In this document: piece by piece, positions 45,905-58,799 of the stretch
How positions within the stretch are numbered: position 1 is the first letter of the stretch
How the letters are laid out: each line of letters begins with the position of its first letter
Origin: Ptychodera flava
Lineage: Eukaryota; Hemichordata; Enteropneusta; Ptychoderidae
Length of the DNA: 64,000 bases
NCBI RefSeq assembly: GCF_041260155.1
Contig: NC_091929.1
Location: forward strand, 49,243,389 to 49,307,388
Direction: 5' to 3'
Notes under the pieces: generated by a model
Told to the model about the DNA's origin: nothing
What the model saw: the letters and a program-made list of their open reading frames with translations, nothing else
Databases searched by the model: none
Made by a program: the position numbers and the translations under genes

Positions 45905-48160
45905 TATATCGGGTCTAATATCGATACTAGACGACACAAGAATGACTTGCTTCTGTTGCGGCACGCCAGGTTTGCGAAATTGCCGATATTTTAAATCCGT
46001 GGCACAATTCGCCAACCAATAAACCAATTTGCATTTTCAAAAAAGAAAATAGAAATGGAGCTAATTTTCAATTTTCAAATGGTTTATCATCTTGATTATT
46101 AACTTTTAGGCCTATTTCTAAATTAAACTCTTTGGGCTGAGATTGAAATATAGGAAACAGGTATATACTGCTGTGAGGATGGCACTTTACGGCCATTCAA
46201 ATTTCCCTCTAACAAACTCTATTTCCCACAATTCGTATTTCCGTTTTTCAATTCCAATATACCAAATGTCCGATTTTCCCATTTCATTTGGGGCGTGGCC
46301 CAGTATCTGTTCATACTATGGCGGAAATAATTGTGTCGAAATGGAATTAAGGTGTAACATTTATCTCAGTGTGACCAATGTACTGGGCGGGGCTTACGAT
46401 AATTAGAACAAGATACTTTTAAAAATTAGCGGGAATGAGGGACTGGTCAGTTTCTTCGGCCTTGCAGGCCGGTGGATTCATGGGGGTCACCCTGTTTTTC
46501 ACTTTGGTGATGGTGTCACCTATTTTTTAGTGCCCAATTAGGGGGTCAGTGTGTTTTTAAATTTCGACACGGGCTCATACTTGCCTAAAATGCATCGTAC
46601 TAGCCATGAATTTCATCATTCAGTTTCATTTTTCGGCGCGCCCTTTGGGCGCGTAACTTTACTAGTATGAGGTTATCACGAAAATACCGCAAAGGATGCA
46701 CGAGGACATTGGCGTAGCGTATCGCTCGACGCGAAGCGGAGAGTGATGCACGGCGCCGATGTCATAGTGCATCCTTTGCGGTATTTTCGTGATAATCTTA
46801 TTATTATACATCTTACATTCTTCACTGGGACATCAAATTGTCTAGCTGTGCAGCTATCTGTTGGCGAGATAGGGTGCGTGGCTATGCAGGTCATCAAAAG
46901 GTCAACCCCGCCTTTTGATGACCCGCATAGCGGCGCACGCTACCATGCCAACAATAACTGCTTTTCCACAGCTACAAATTGTCAGAGTAGTGACCGTTTT
47001 GGTGCAATATCAACATTTTTTCTTCCGATTTATAGTGCAAATGTAGAACGCTATCTCAGACGGCTTCTGCAAGCTCTGGAGTGTGTGTACTACTCACGTA
47101 CGTACAGAGCGCGCGAGGCTGAACAATTGGCCAGTCCCTAACATCGTCTCACATACTGAAGACAAGAAAAAAACTGTTCTTTGGATGGTAGACTGCGCAT
47201 GCACTTCAGCCGCAAGAAATTCAAGAAATGGGTGAAAAAGGAAGAAGTCACCGCGAAATAGGTGTTCATCTCCAAAATGTTTTGCCCAGGGCAAGTGGTA
47301 TCTCTGAACGAACTGTTAGACGGACGATGATGTCTCAAACATTATATCAAACGCCTTTAAGGTCAAGATTTTGATCGGGTTGGAACAGGTGCAATTTATA
47401 AAGTGAGCCGGCATACGAATTAAAACTATGATTGGTTACTTAGATCATTATCAGGAGAACATCATTGCGTACAAAGATTGACAGCTGAATAAATTGATCA
47501 GATAAAATTAAATGTGGATGCCGCGCTCTGATTGGGCTGATGACTGTCACAATTTACACAATGTTCCAGTTTGCGACGTTGACGGGAAGCGCGCAAAACT
47601 TCAGCAGGTCAGGTCAAACTGATTATATCGGACTTTCCTTTCCGGCGGCCGCAACACTATTGTTCTTTTTATGTTCGTTACTCTATCCGTTGAACGACTT
47701 GCCCGCGCAAACAACTGTCACAATTTGATGCATTCCTAGGCCAAAGATAGATACTATCAGCTGCCACGCCCCAAATGAAATGGGGAAATCGGACATTTGG
47801 TATATTGGAAATTGAAAAAACGGAAATACGAATTGTGGGAAATAGAGTTTGTCAGAGGGAAATTTGAATGGCCGTAAAGTGCCATCCTCACAGCAGTATA
47901 CACCTGTTTCCTATATTTCAATCTCAGCCCAAAGAGTTTAAATTTAGAAATAGGCCTAAAAGTTAATAATCAAGATGATAAAACCATTTAAACAATTGAA
48001 AATTAGCTCCATTTCGATTTTCTTTTTGAAATGCCAGTTGGTTTATTGGTTGGCCGGATTGTGCCACGGATTATTTTACCTCAAGATGATACATATCGGC
48101 GATTTTTTGGACTGTAATAATCGATACTAGACAATTGTATAATGACTTTGCCTTGCGTCT
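45905..48160. mobile_element. Long foldback structure, arms of about 395 bp
   Basis: 45905-46299 and 47763-48160 are diverged reverse complements. Matching pairs include ATTTCATTTGGGGCGTGGC with GCCACGCCCCAAATGAAAT, and TAAAGTGCCATCCTCACAGC with its mirror. The 1.46-kb spacer contains hairpin copy 2 (46671-46797). This is the layout of foldback or long-TIR DNA transposons, but no transposase or target duplication is visible. Confidence 0.75.
46671..46797. repeat. ATACCGCAAAGGATGCA hairpin element, copy 2
   Basis: GGTTATCACGAAAATACCGC and the following bases at 46671-46712 pair with 46758-46797. It sits inside the spacer of the long foldback structure and outside the duplicated blocks. Confidence 0.75.
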
Positions 48161-48720
48161 CGACACGCGGGATCTGAGAAATCACAGATATTTACTTCAT
48201 ATTTATTGGAAATTGGAACTCTAATATCGATACTGGAATGACTTGCCTTGTGTCTCGGGCACGTCGGGTCTATGTAAAATTGCCGATGTTTATCGGCGAT
48301 TTCGGGACTCTAAGATCGATTCTGGTCGATTATTGACTTTCAAATCGCGGGTAAATATCCAATATATATCAGAGATTTTACCACCTCACAGCTCTTGACA
48401 GGCCCCGACTTCCTCAATCCGACTCTTACTTCGATACTAGACGATACCATACTTGTCAGATTGTGGGTAAATACTAGATGTATATCGGAGATTTCACTAT
48501 ACCTTACAGATCTGGCCCGGCTGTCTGGCCAAGCCCGATCTCTGTAGTCCGACTCTATTAACTTAAATTATACGAGCCCAGACTTGCCTTAAACTGTGGG
48601 TAAATATCCTATATTGGAGATTTCCCCAATTCACATATTTGACCAAACAATTCTAATTTCGATATTGTGCTGTCCAGTAGCTGTAAATGTTGGATGTCAT
48701 ATAAAAGTGCAATGTCGCGG
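48100..48720. repeat. Diverged repeats with TCGATACTAGAC motif
   Basis: TATCGATACTAGAC-like and TATCGGAGATTT-like phrases recur about every 100-130 bp (near 48118, 48226, 48310, 48433, 48485 and 48620). One also lies at the outer end of the left foldback arm (45918). They look like outward extensions of the foldback arm. Confidence 0.55.
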
Positions 48721-48828
48721 TGTCATGGAAATCTATTTTACCTCGACATACGCTAAACAATAACTCTTTTATGACCACAAGGAGATACATGCTTAACAAA
48801 TGGGTAGCATATTGAATAGCGCCACTAC

Positions 48829-48838
48829 TCTCGCGAGA
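48829..48838. promoter_or_regulatory. TCTCGCGAGA core-promoter motif
   Basis: A perfect 10-bp palindrome known from CpG-type promoters of vertebrates (the BANP-bound element). A donor-like AAAAG|GTGAGG follows at once. It could mark an unannotated transcription start. No adjacent coding exon is evident. Confidence 0.4.
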
Positions 48839-49161
48839 AAAGGTGAGGTAAGGTCTTTCGCCTGGATGAATTACCGATCAGTCTGTTCAGTTTTTATTTG
48901 CGAATTTCACGTTTTGCAAATCTCTTCAAAGAATAAATTTCGTATCTCTGAATAATTTTGTTTAGCAAAACGTTTGGGTAAACTTCTTTCCATATAGTGA
49001 AAATTACTGGCCCGCGTCTTTAGAAACTGCAGGACATCTTTCAGGAATTACTGGTCCAGCATGAAAATAGCTGGTCTCGGGCCATCGGGTCAGCGTGAAT
49101 TTCGCACGCTGGGTATGCAACATTTTCCTTATGTAATCATCCCAGGGTCCTGTCTGGAATT

Positions 49162-49439
49162 TAGGTATTGATGATAGGAATTCACTCGTATACTGCCTTG
49201 ACAATAGATGTCACTAGTACAAGTTTCTACCTGTATCCTTGATACTTAGGTATCAATGACGTAAATACATTGAATGTCCCGGACAACGGAGTTTTAACCA
49301 AGATTTAGGAAAATTCATAACGATCATTAACCCTTACAGAGACTTGGAAAGTTCAGCCGTCTCAATCACTGACCTTTACACAGATTCCAAAATTACAAAA
49401 AAAAACATCAATAAGCCAAAGAAAGTTTAGTCTGTAACA
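49162..49439 (-). repeat. LTR of the minus-strand element (3' copy)
   Basis: Shares GACAATAGATGTCACTAGTA and TAAGCCAAAGAAA..TTAGTCTGTAACA with 51735-52008. Confidence 0.7.
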
Positions 49440-51734
49440 CTCCCCTCATTTCAAGGAATGCGTCCCGCATTCAAGTATAAAAAAAAAACTTTTAACATGC
49501 AAGTAATTATAATTTGATAAAGTGAATAGATACTATAAAAATTACATAATTGATCAAATGTTTGGGTAAGATACAACATAATTCAAAATAATAAAACCCA
49601 TGAAATATATGTAAAGGCTAAAATACTTAGATGGTATACATACATATAGTGTAAGATTGAATGTATATCATGAGACTGACGTATTTCCCTATTCTTTCTT
49701 AATGGAGGGGTCTAGGAAGTAATTCAATCGAGACATTTGGTATTCAACTCTTTCATCCTTTTTGAAAGGTAAAAAAACAACTTCTGATATAATATTTCTA
49801 AGGTTGAACTTAATTTAACTTATATTAGGTAAGTCTGTGTCTGACCTCAGTCAGCGGTACACACCTTGAAGTCAACACCTTCAATCGAAGTATTTCTAAT
49901 TTTAGATCTGAATCCCAACAACAAGTAGTGTTATATAACTCGCAGGGTCAACGAATTGGGTCATTACATCCATACACTCGGTCAAACTGGAGCGCTCCAT
50001 TTTCATAAACAAACACACTATGATGGTTCACGCGAAGTCAACTTCTTTTCACTCATTCACCTAACCACAGTTCCGAGGCAACCCAATGTAAAGTTAACTT
50101 GTCTAACATACCTGGCTATTACGGGTTTGTCTGCTATTTTTACAGGATGTCCTTAAGAAGTTCCAACAAAGTGTCTTTCAGGTTCTCAGCATATTCCCAT
50201 GTATTTTCTTTATGAAATAACCCTTTCACTTTACAAAATACATGTCATTTACCATTTCGATACCGGCTTATCAAAACGTTATCAACTACAGTCACAAAAA
50301 TAAAATGGTTATTGGAGGCAGAGTGTGTATTTATCACTGATTTCTCAATTCATAGTTTCAAAGAATGACAGCTTAAACTATTCCCGTCCTTTTGACTTCG
50401 TGTTGCTCCCTTTTTGCGGGGCGTCAAAGTTTTCATTTTCTCTTCTTTTTTTTGGAGAGCTATTTACTGAACGCAGAATAGAAAATCAATACAAGATAAT
50501 TTCTCGAGGTAAGATATTCATTAAACCATCAAATAATTACCATTCACAATACACATCGTTTTCTGTATAAACAAGACTCAAATCAATAATGTCTCGGCTG
50601 CTATACGTCGATGCTTCAAAACGTGCATCCTCAAATAATATAACACATATAAAATCTTCTCTTATATGAAGTTCTCCATTACTTCGTGTACACAAAGAGT
50701 CACTTTTACTCGTCGTGACTGTATAAAATTCCCTTTAAATCTCTTAAATTCGGCTTCTAAATAAACTCAAAAATACCAAGACATTATTCTCAGTACCGTT
50801 TACACAGGCAATGCATCAATTACAGAAATACGTTTCGCATCTGATTTCCATAAAACATTAAACATATGAATGATAAAAGTAATTAGCGAATTACATGACA
50901 ACCAAAGGAATACAAGTTAATTCAATAGGTAGGATTACACTACACACAAACAATTATTCTGCCGGCCTCATAACGTATACAGTTCAATCCTTCAACCCAT
51001 GACTTAATATCGAAATTTCTCATGTTTCGAAAGTCAGAAACGTTTGTAAATTTGCTATAAGATAGAAAGCGCTCTTTGATGACAAAAAGCAAAGATAATA
51101 TGTCATGAATTAAAATCATACATGTATTACAATCGGTTAAACGCCGGAAATGATATCTCTTACCTTATAACATATTACACACCATTTGACTGTTCCATCA
51201 AAGAAGAGATCGTAGGCATTTCAATAATTAAACCATAACCGTAAAATACAATATACATCATGAGTCTTCGTGCCAATCGTTAAATTTGTTTGCTTAAAGT
51301 TCACCGAAAGTTAGTCAGTTATATCATGCACAGAGTCCTTGATTGATGCTTCGAACGTCGATACGATACTCACGGATATCTTCACTGAAGAGGCCGGTGA
51401 TGTGCGCGTCCGATCGTTCTTCGCTGTCCTGTTAATGCTGATTGGTTTTTCACATTTCGTGGCCATATCATCGGTGTTCTTAGTTGTTCTAAGTCGTTCC
51501 TCAAAGTTGATATTTTGCGAACGTCGTCTGCTCCCTTAAGTGATTTGTTGAGTTGTTAGTGTCTGTCATGTTTCACAGAATCGGTTCTTACCGGAATCTT
51601 ATATCTCGTAGTCGAATTCAAAGCATCATTTTGTCGTTAACGGGTCATGGGTCGTCGTCATGGTAGCCGGCTGCCGGTTCTTGGACGGCCATAGTGTCTT
51701 CCATAATGAGTTGTCAATACTTCGCTATGTGAGC

Positions 51735-52008
51735 TAGGTATTGATGATACGAATTCACTCTACTGCCTTGACAATAGATGTCACTAGTACAAGTTTCTAC
51801 CTGTATCCTTGATACCTACGTATAAATGACGTAAATACATTGAATGTCTCTGACAACGGAGTTTTAATCAAGATTTAGGAAAATTCGTAACGATTATTAA
51901 CCCTTACACAGACTTGGAAAGTTCAGCCGTCTCGTTCAATGACATTTAGACAGATTCCGAAATTACGAACACAATATCAATAAGCCAAAGAAAATTTAGT
52001 CTGTAACA
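51735..52008 (-). repeat. LTR of the minus-strand element (5' copy)
   Basis: The second direct copy, in the same orientation, diverged from the first. Confidence 0.7.
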
Positions 52009-52503
52009 GCCTAAACTCCGTGTTTAGCTGGAGGCGAAATAGCTGATCATGAAGCTCACTCAGAATTCCGGTGTTCCCATAGGGTACCAAAATATCCGGT
52101 TGTTGTTGTTGTTGGTCTTGTCGTTTGTATTGTTGTTTCTGTTGATATTGGTCATATTGTTATTGACCAATGAAATTCAACGAACATACCGTAACTGTAT
52201 TGTAAACGTATACGGTATGTCCTGAGAAACACTACAAGGATGCTATCATTATGTGACCCGATGCAACTCTCTCCCAACGTACACTCTTCACCTATGTTGG
52301 GAGAGAAATTTTTAAATTCACTTGTCACTAAATCCTAATCAGAATTGAAAAGAAAGAACAAAAATCACAATGAACATGTTTATTATCATGATAGCCATAA
52401 GAGGAAAGATGCCAAATAGGAGTCGAAGTCAACTTAATATCTAAGAGAATGTTGAAATACACTAGGAAAACTTTAAAATCTTACAAAACAGAAAAGCCTG
52501 AGA

Positions 52504-52720
52504 AAACACGATTGGAACTAATTTTGGATAATTGGATGGTGAAGTTATGTCGATTTAATCTACAAATGTTATCTCATGTGCTTTTCTTTTTATAGTACAC
52601 TCTTGTTTTTTATGAGTAATTGGCGATATTGCAACATTCAGCTATATGGCACCTAAAACGTTTGAGAAATTTGCAAAATATGAAAATCCAATTATCCCAA
52701 ATTAGTTCCAATCGTGTTTA
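52504..52720. mobile_element. MITE, about 217 bp
   Basis: AACACGATTGGAACTAATTT at the left is mirrored at the right, where the end reads back as AACACGATTGGAACTAATTT and continues GGGATAATTGGAT. No coding capacity. Confidence 0.8.
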
Positions 52721-52739
52721 AAACAAGATGGAGTCAGTT

Positions 52740-53460
52740 TTGAGTTTTCAACTCACATTTTATTATTGCATTAAGCGCTTTCGCAGACAGTAATTAATTT
52801 GTAAAGCAAAATGAACTTAAAACCAACTAAAAATAAACAAAAAGTGCACAAAAATTTTAAAAATAATACAAGGCATGCACCACCACAATTTGAATATTTC
52901 TGGCCACATTTAAACTAAACGATGCAAAACAACGAAATGATAAAAACAGTGGTTTTAAGGACAAATTTCTAGTACTGATTTTCACAAAAAAGCTTAAAAA
53001 GTGACTTTAAAATGATTTAATCGAAAAAAGTAAAAAGCCGATTCAAAGCTTCCGTGAACGCAAAATTCTGCGTCCATCACCCATAATTACTCTGCAGTAC
53101 GGAAAGTAAATTAACGTCTGCATAATCACATACACACTGAAAAAGACGCAGTCTCCGTAAGAAGGAAATGAACACACATTATTTCCCTCCAATGCGTAGT
53201 TAATCAAGGACAAAAAATAAAATGTTTGCTGATAAAAATGTACATGATTTTGCAATATGTTGTCCAACATTCTATCAGTTATGTAGCATCAATTGCTTCT
53301 TTCAAGGCTGTACCAATAAAAATGTAAAATGTTCAAGAGAGTTTGTCGTTATTTCAAAAGATGTTTTTTCCGTTATGCCCAATGCATACCTGTAAACCCT
53401 GAAGATCTCCATGTCGAATATCACATATTTAAGCTAATGCCACATGACATTTTGAAAAAA
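52740..53460. other. No gene seen
   Basis: AT-rich sequence without a supported gene or repeat. Confidence 0.4.
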
Positions 53461-54475
53461 AAACTATAATGCAAATTAATCCCTATATGCCAAAAAATCA
53501 GACCTCTAGCTCTATTCGCTTGCCCAGAATTAGATGTGTGCATAATTAATGAGGTAAAGCGTATGTTGTCATTAAAGGTCTCCCATCCTACTAAATACAA
53601 AGGATATAGCACTTGTGGTTACTTATTTATGGACATAAACATATATTTTAGGTAAAAGGTCATCGAGGTCACATGACATTTGGTCAAAAAATTCTCTCCT
53701 ATAGTTATCCCTATATACCAAAAATCAGACATCCAGCTCTATTGGATTGCTCAGAATGAGATATGTGCATAACTAATGAGGTACAGTATGTGGTGTCAAA
53801 AGGTGTCCAATCATACCAAATATAAAGGGTGTAGCACTTGTGGTTGCTGAGTTATGGACAAATATGTATATTTGAGGTCAAAGGTCACCGAGGTCATGTG
53901 ACATTTTGTCAAAAAAATTGTATTGCTAAGTTATCCCTATATACCAAAAATCAGACCTCTAGCTCTATTGGCTCACTCAAAATTAGATATGCACATAATT
54001 AATGATGTACAATATTGGGCATCATAAGGTGTCCCATCATACCATACATGAAGGGTGTAGCACTTGTGGTTACTGAGTTATGGACAAATATGTATATTTG
54101 AGGTCAAAGGTCACCGAGGTCATGTGACATTTTGTCAAAAAAATTGTATTGCTAAGTTATCCCTATATACCAAAAATCAGACCTCTAGCTCTATTGGCTT
54201 GCTCAAAATTAGATATGTGCATAATTAAGAGGTACAATATGTGGCGTCATAAGGTGTCTGATCATACCATATATGAAGGGTGGTAGCACTTGTGGTTACT
54301 GAGTTATGGACAAATATGTATATTTGAGGTCAAAGGTCATCGAGGTCACATGACATTTTGTCAAAATATCCGAGATATCTGCGTGAACGGATGGACTCAT
54401 GGATGGACAAACAGACGGACATGACCCAATCTATAAGCCCACTGGACTTCATCCGTGGGGACTAAAAATTGTGTC
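53460..54475. repeat. 226-bp tandem array, four units, with DR1/DR3 clusters
   Basis: CCCTATATACCAAAAATCAG-type phrases start at 53481, 53709, 53935 and 54161, a period of 226-228 bp. Each unit ends with two AGGTCA half-sites one base apart and a third three bases on (53650, 53875, 54101 and 54327; the first unit has AGGTAA in place of one). The array ends in GGATGGACTCATGGATGGAC and TGGGGACTAAAAATTG, like other elements of this style. Confidence 0.88.
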
Positions 54476-54539
54476 ACTGCATCTTTTGCAATATGAATAC
54501 GATGAGAAACTAAATTTTTATTTTTCGTGGCCTTATACA

Positions 54540-55107
54540 TGGGAGTCTATGGAGATCTGCCTTATACATGGGAGTCTATGGACGTGTAAACTAAAAATAT
54601 GCAAATTTCACCATGATTTGCCCAAATTTGGGAAAGGTCACTCCTATGCACTTTCATACCAAGTTTCAAATCAATCGGACTTGCAGTTTCAGAGAAGAAG
54701 ATTTTTGACCAAAAATGGGAGAAATTACAAAAAAATTCATGAAAAATAGCAAGTCCAAGATACTGACCCAAGATGTGCACAATCATTTCAGGTCAGCCCA
54801 AAGTACTTACATGCTAATTTTTCATGTAATCTGCTCAGTGGTTATTGAGTTTTTTCAATTTTGACTCTTTTTACATTTTTTCACTTAATTTGCATATTTT
54901 TGGCAATGACAACTTCATTTGAACAAAATCTCACCTACAGCCCATCATCCATGTACACACCAAATATCAAGATGAAATGTGCAGCGGTTTTGGAGTTTTT
55001 GATGTTGACGGACAGACATACAGACATACAGACATACATACATACAGACAGTTCCCTAGCCTATAAGAATAGCTTCCATTGCCATATAAACATATGGCTA
55101 TGGGAGC
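54540..55107. mobile_element. Repeat element ending at the duplication breakpoint
   Basis: Carries phrases of the 146-bp family (TATGCAAATTTCACCATGATTT, TTTCAGAGAAGAAGATTTTT) and then an ACATACAGACATACAT microsatellite. The end is CATATGGCTATGGGAGC, directly followed by duplicate B. A 28-bp phrase, CCTTATACATGGGAGTCTAT plus eight bases, is doubled just ahead of it (54530 and 54559). Confidence 0.6.
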
Positions 55108-56840
55108 TAAAAATTGGTGTTTGACTTAAGTATAGGTGTTGTTTTAAACTGTAATTGTCCATCACATAGAAAATAAATTTGGGCCATTGTCTAAAAAACA
55201 TTTGCTTTGTTCACACACACATCACATGTACTTTCTCAAAGTCCATAGTAAATTTTCAATAAAAAAACAGTTTATTCAATTGTGTGGAGAGACTGTAAGT
55301 CAACAGTGCATTATAATCTATGAGACTAAATATAGGGCCTAAGAAATCTTACCCTCTTCCAGTTTGTTCCATACTCTCGTCAAATTTACAGATTTAATTT
55401 GAATTACGCAAAGAACTACATACAATATGGTGAAAATCAAACTAAATATCATAAAAATGAATAAAATGATATGGAAATGTTGTGTGACGAGAGACAGTAA
55501 GTCAACAGTGCATTTTAATCTATGAGACTAAATACAGGGTCTAAGTAATCTTACCCTCTTCAAGTGTGAAACCAGTATATCGGCAAAAAACAAATTTAAT
55601 ATGAATTACGCAAAGAACTACTTACAATATGGAGAAAAAGAACTAAATATCATAAAAATGAATAAATATTTATGAGTAGCTATTCATAAAAGTCATACAA
55701 TATAGCTTTCATACTTGTCCCCTGTAGAAATTTTAAGATAACTTTCTCATTAACTGTAAATGCTGGCTTTTTCAGCATAAACATCATGATACTAAAATGT
55801 TTTGATATAATACTGAGTGACTTGCGCATATGCAGTCGATGTATTCATAATATGAGAATCCACTTTCAAGCATTGTGATGTTGACACTGACATGCATGCT
55901 GTCTGACCAGCCGTTTTGAAGGAAAAAAATTGACCAAATGTGAAAAAACAGCCTAAAATACAAACTCGTGGATTTCATCATAATATGAAAAAATTTTATT
56001 TGACGCATCCGTAAGGCCATACTAATGCTGTCTGACCTGAACTCATAAAGATTTTTCACAAAACACGACAAAAATTTCCTTAAAATTACAAATTTCATCA
56101 CAATGAGGATAAATCTCTATAAGGTCCTCCCTGCTGACCAGTACACCTAAAGTCAAAGGAATTATAGTTTGGCAGAAATACCCCAAATTACAAAATTTTC
56201 CATACTCATATGCTGCAAAATTACAAAATTTGTCATAATCATATGATGCATCTACACACCAAATATCATGTCTGTAAGTACGGTATGCTGTTTTTCAAAA
56301 TATTTGAGTGAACAGACATCCTTTCAAACGGACAAAGATAGATACTGGTACATACAAACATATTCAAATACATACCTTGACACACAAGTCATTGACAATG
56401 ACACAGTCCCCACTTGTTAATGGGTACTTTAATTACAAGTTCTCTGAGAGGAAAGAGTCCTCTTTATTAATTAGGTCTGTGATTAAAAATATGTTTCAAA
56501 TAAGGACATCAATACTATAATAAGATAATGACTGAATGACCATATATTACATTTTAATGAGTTTTTATCAATATTACATTTTTTGGCTTATTTGCATATT
56601 TTCAATGATAATTTTATTCAAACTAATTCCCTTTGGAAGTTCAGAATGCATCTAAACACCATACACATTTAAAGAAATACAAAGTGATTCTCAACACTCT
56701 GCAATCAGACTACCGGTACTAGGGCATTTTTAAATAAAGATATTTGATTTGATATTAGGAAAACTGTTGACATTACACGAAATGGTCACTACTCTGACAA
56801 TTTGGTGCCCCTGTCAGGAATGTAAGATGTATAATAATAA

Positions 56841-56967
56841 GGTTATCATGAAAATACCGCAAAGGATGCACTCGGACATTGGCACATGCATCGCCCTCCG
56901 CTTCAGTCGGGTGATATGCTGCGCCAATGTCCTTGTGCATCCTTTGCGGTATTTTCGTAATAACCTC
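56841..56967. repeat. ATACCGCAAAGGATGCA hairpin element, copy 3
   Basis: The best-preserved copy. GGTTATCATGAAAATACCGC mirrors GCGGTATTTTCGTAATAACC, and ACATTGGC mirrors GCCAATGT. It corresponds to copy 1 in the large duplication. Confidence 0.75.
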
Positions 56968-57779
56968 ATCATACAAAAAGGAAAACTTGTCCCCAATATA
57001 CCGGGGTACAATGCTGCAACTGGCAAGTTTCATCACAATTTAAAAAAAAAAGGACAGTGTGCTCACATTCAGTTTGAATTGGTCCACTCAGGAAAATATT
57101 AAACCAGAAAAACAAGAATGACAAAAGCAAATAAGGTCTGCAACTTAGGTACTGGAGGTCATCTTTAGGAACATACATCAACTTCTATAGCAATAGGACA
57201 ATCAGATGCTACATACATAAGCAGATGTCAACAAAAAAAATAGCCAGAAAAGGCTTGACAAAAAGTAAAGGTTTGAAGAGTTGGGAGATAAAGAGTGGTA
57301 AAAAATGTACTAGGGATCTGGTAAAAAGTAATGCTTTCTCATCAATCTTCTAGAGCCTACTCCCTTCTGAATATCAAATGTTCCACCCCTTCGTGGATCA
57401 TAGTTACATAAGGCCAGATGGCAAAAAATGTATTTACAACATTGGGATTTTTAATTAATGCTATAAGAGCTATCATTCCAATGTAAACGGCACTTAAATT
57501 AGTTACAGATGGTGAAATGTCTTACTTTGTGGGTGGTGATTACAACTCGAGAATTATCGTGGATCCAAATTTCTCACCAGTTCTTATGTGTCTTACATGC
57601 AAAAGTTGCAAAAATTGGTTGGCAATGAAAAACTTTACCTCAGCTTTGTTTTCTGGATCACATTTTACTACAAATCGATACCAAATATGATAACATTATG
57701 TTAAAAGCCTTTCAAACTGTCTCATAACATATCCTGGGTTGGTGTAGGTCATTTAAGGTCACAAACTGAGAAATTACCT

Positions 57780-58620
57780 AAAATATAAAAATTTAGGGGT
57801 TTCCCAACACTTTGAGCAGAAAATTTATACATCCCTCGGGACTTTTGTACCAAATTACAAAGCTATCAGACAAGTAATTTTGAGAACAAGTTTTCTTGAT
57901 GAAAAATTGTCTTAAAAATACAAATGTGTATGTTTCAAGACAACTTCCACACATATAACTATTGTCATCCCTGGACATCTGTAGACCAAATATAAAAGCT
58001 GTCTATCCAGGGGCTTTAAAATGAAAATATTTTTTTATGATTTTTTGACCAAAAATGAAAAAAATTGCCCCAAAACAGTAATATTTCCAATTTTGTCATA
58101 ATTTCAACAAATTAGAAGAGTAACACCCTAGCAAACATCGAACCCAAATTTGAGAGAAATTGGGCTGGCAGTTTCAGAGATGAAGAATTTTTACTGAAAA
58201 TGCGGAAAATAACCAAAAAATTTAGCAAAAATACAAAATTCAAGATATCTTCACGATATACATAAAACTGTATAAGGTCTACCTAAGGTAATTGCAGTCT
58301 AATTTTCCAAGCAATCAAACCAGTGGTTCTTGAGTTATTGATATTTGACCATTTTCACATTTTTAAGCTCATTTGCATAATTTGGGCACTACGAACTTTA
58401 TTTGAACAAAATCCCATCTACAGCCCACAGACCATCCACAGACCAAATACCGTGCTAAAAAGAGCAGCAGTTTGTGAGTTTGAAGTTGACGGACATACTG
58501 TACGTACTGGTACGTATGTACATACTTACATACATACATACATACAGTACATACAGACACCACCGACTTCAGCTTATGATAACCTCACATTGGTATTTAG
58601 AACCAAATTTGAGCTAACAA
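57780..58620. mobile_element. Related 146-bp-unit element with CATA tail
   Basis: Contains CCAAAAATG.AAAAATTGCC, TTTCAGAGATGAAGAATTT and similar phrases of the family, then ends with GGACATAC and a CATACATACATA microsatellite followed by AGCTTATGATA and TTGAGCTAA. Present in duplicate B only. Confidence 0.55.
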
Positions 58621-58799
58621 AACTGATGACGGTTATCCCTCTGGACCTCTAAGATCAAAGAAACATAGGGCCAAAGTCCCTGAAGCTACTATAGACATGG
58701 ATACAAAATTAAGTATTTCCTGACTCTATAAAATTATCTCACTAAGATCATCCTAGGGACCTGTAAACCAAATATTAAAGCTGTCTGACAAGCAGTTTG

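Larger units (their letters stand above)
49162..52008 (-). mobile_element. Old coding-less LTR element
   Basis: Direct repeats of about 275 bp (49162-49439 and 51735-52008) bound 2.3 kb without recognisable retroviral domains. On the minus strand the repeats start TGTTACAGACTAAA and are preceded by a purine run (AATGAGGGGAG), as expected for an LTR element in that orientation. The LTRs differ at roughly 8% of positions by my count, so the insertion is old. No target duplication was found. Confidence 0.68.

Noticed and set aside
51339-51539. 66-codon frame with a hydrophobic run inside the old LTR element
   Set aside because: No retroviral or envelope motif; it looks like chance.
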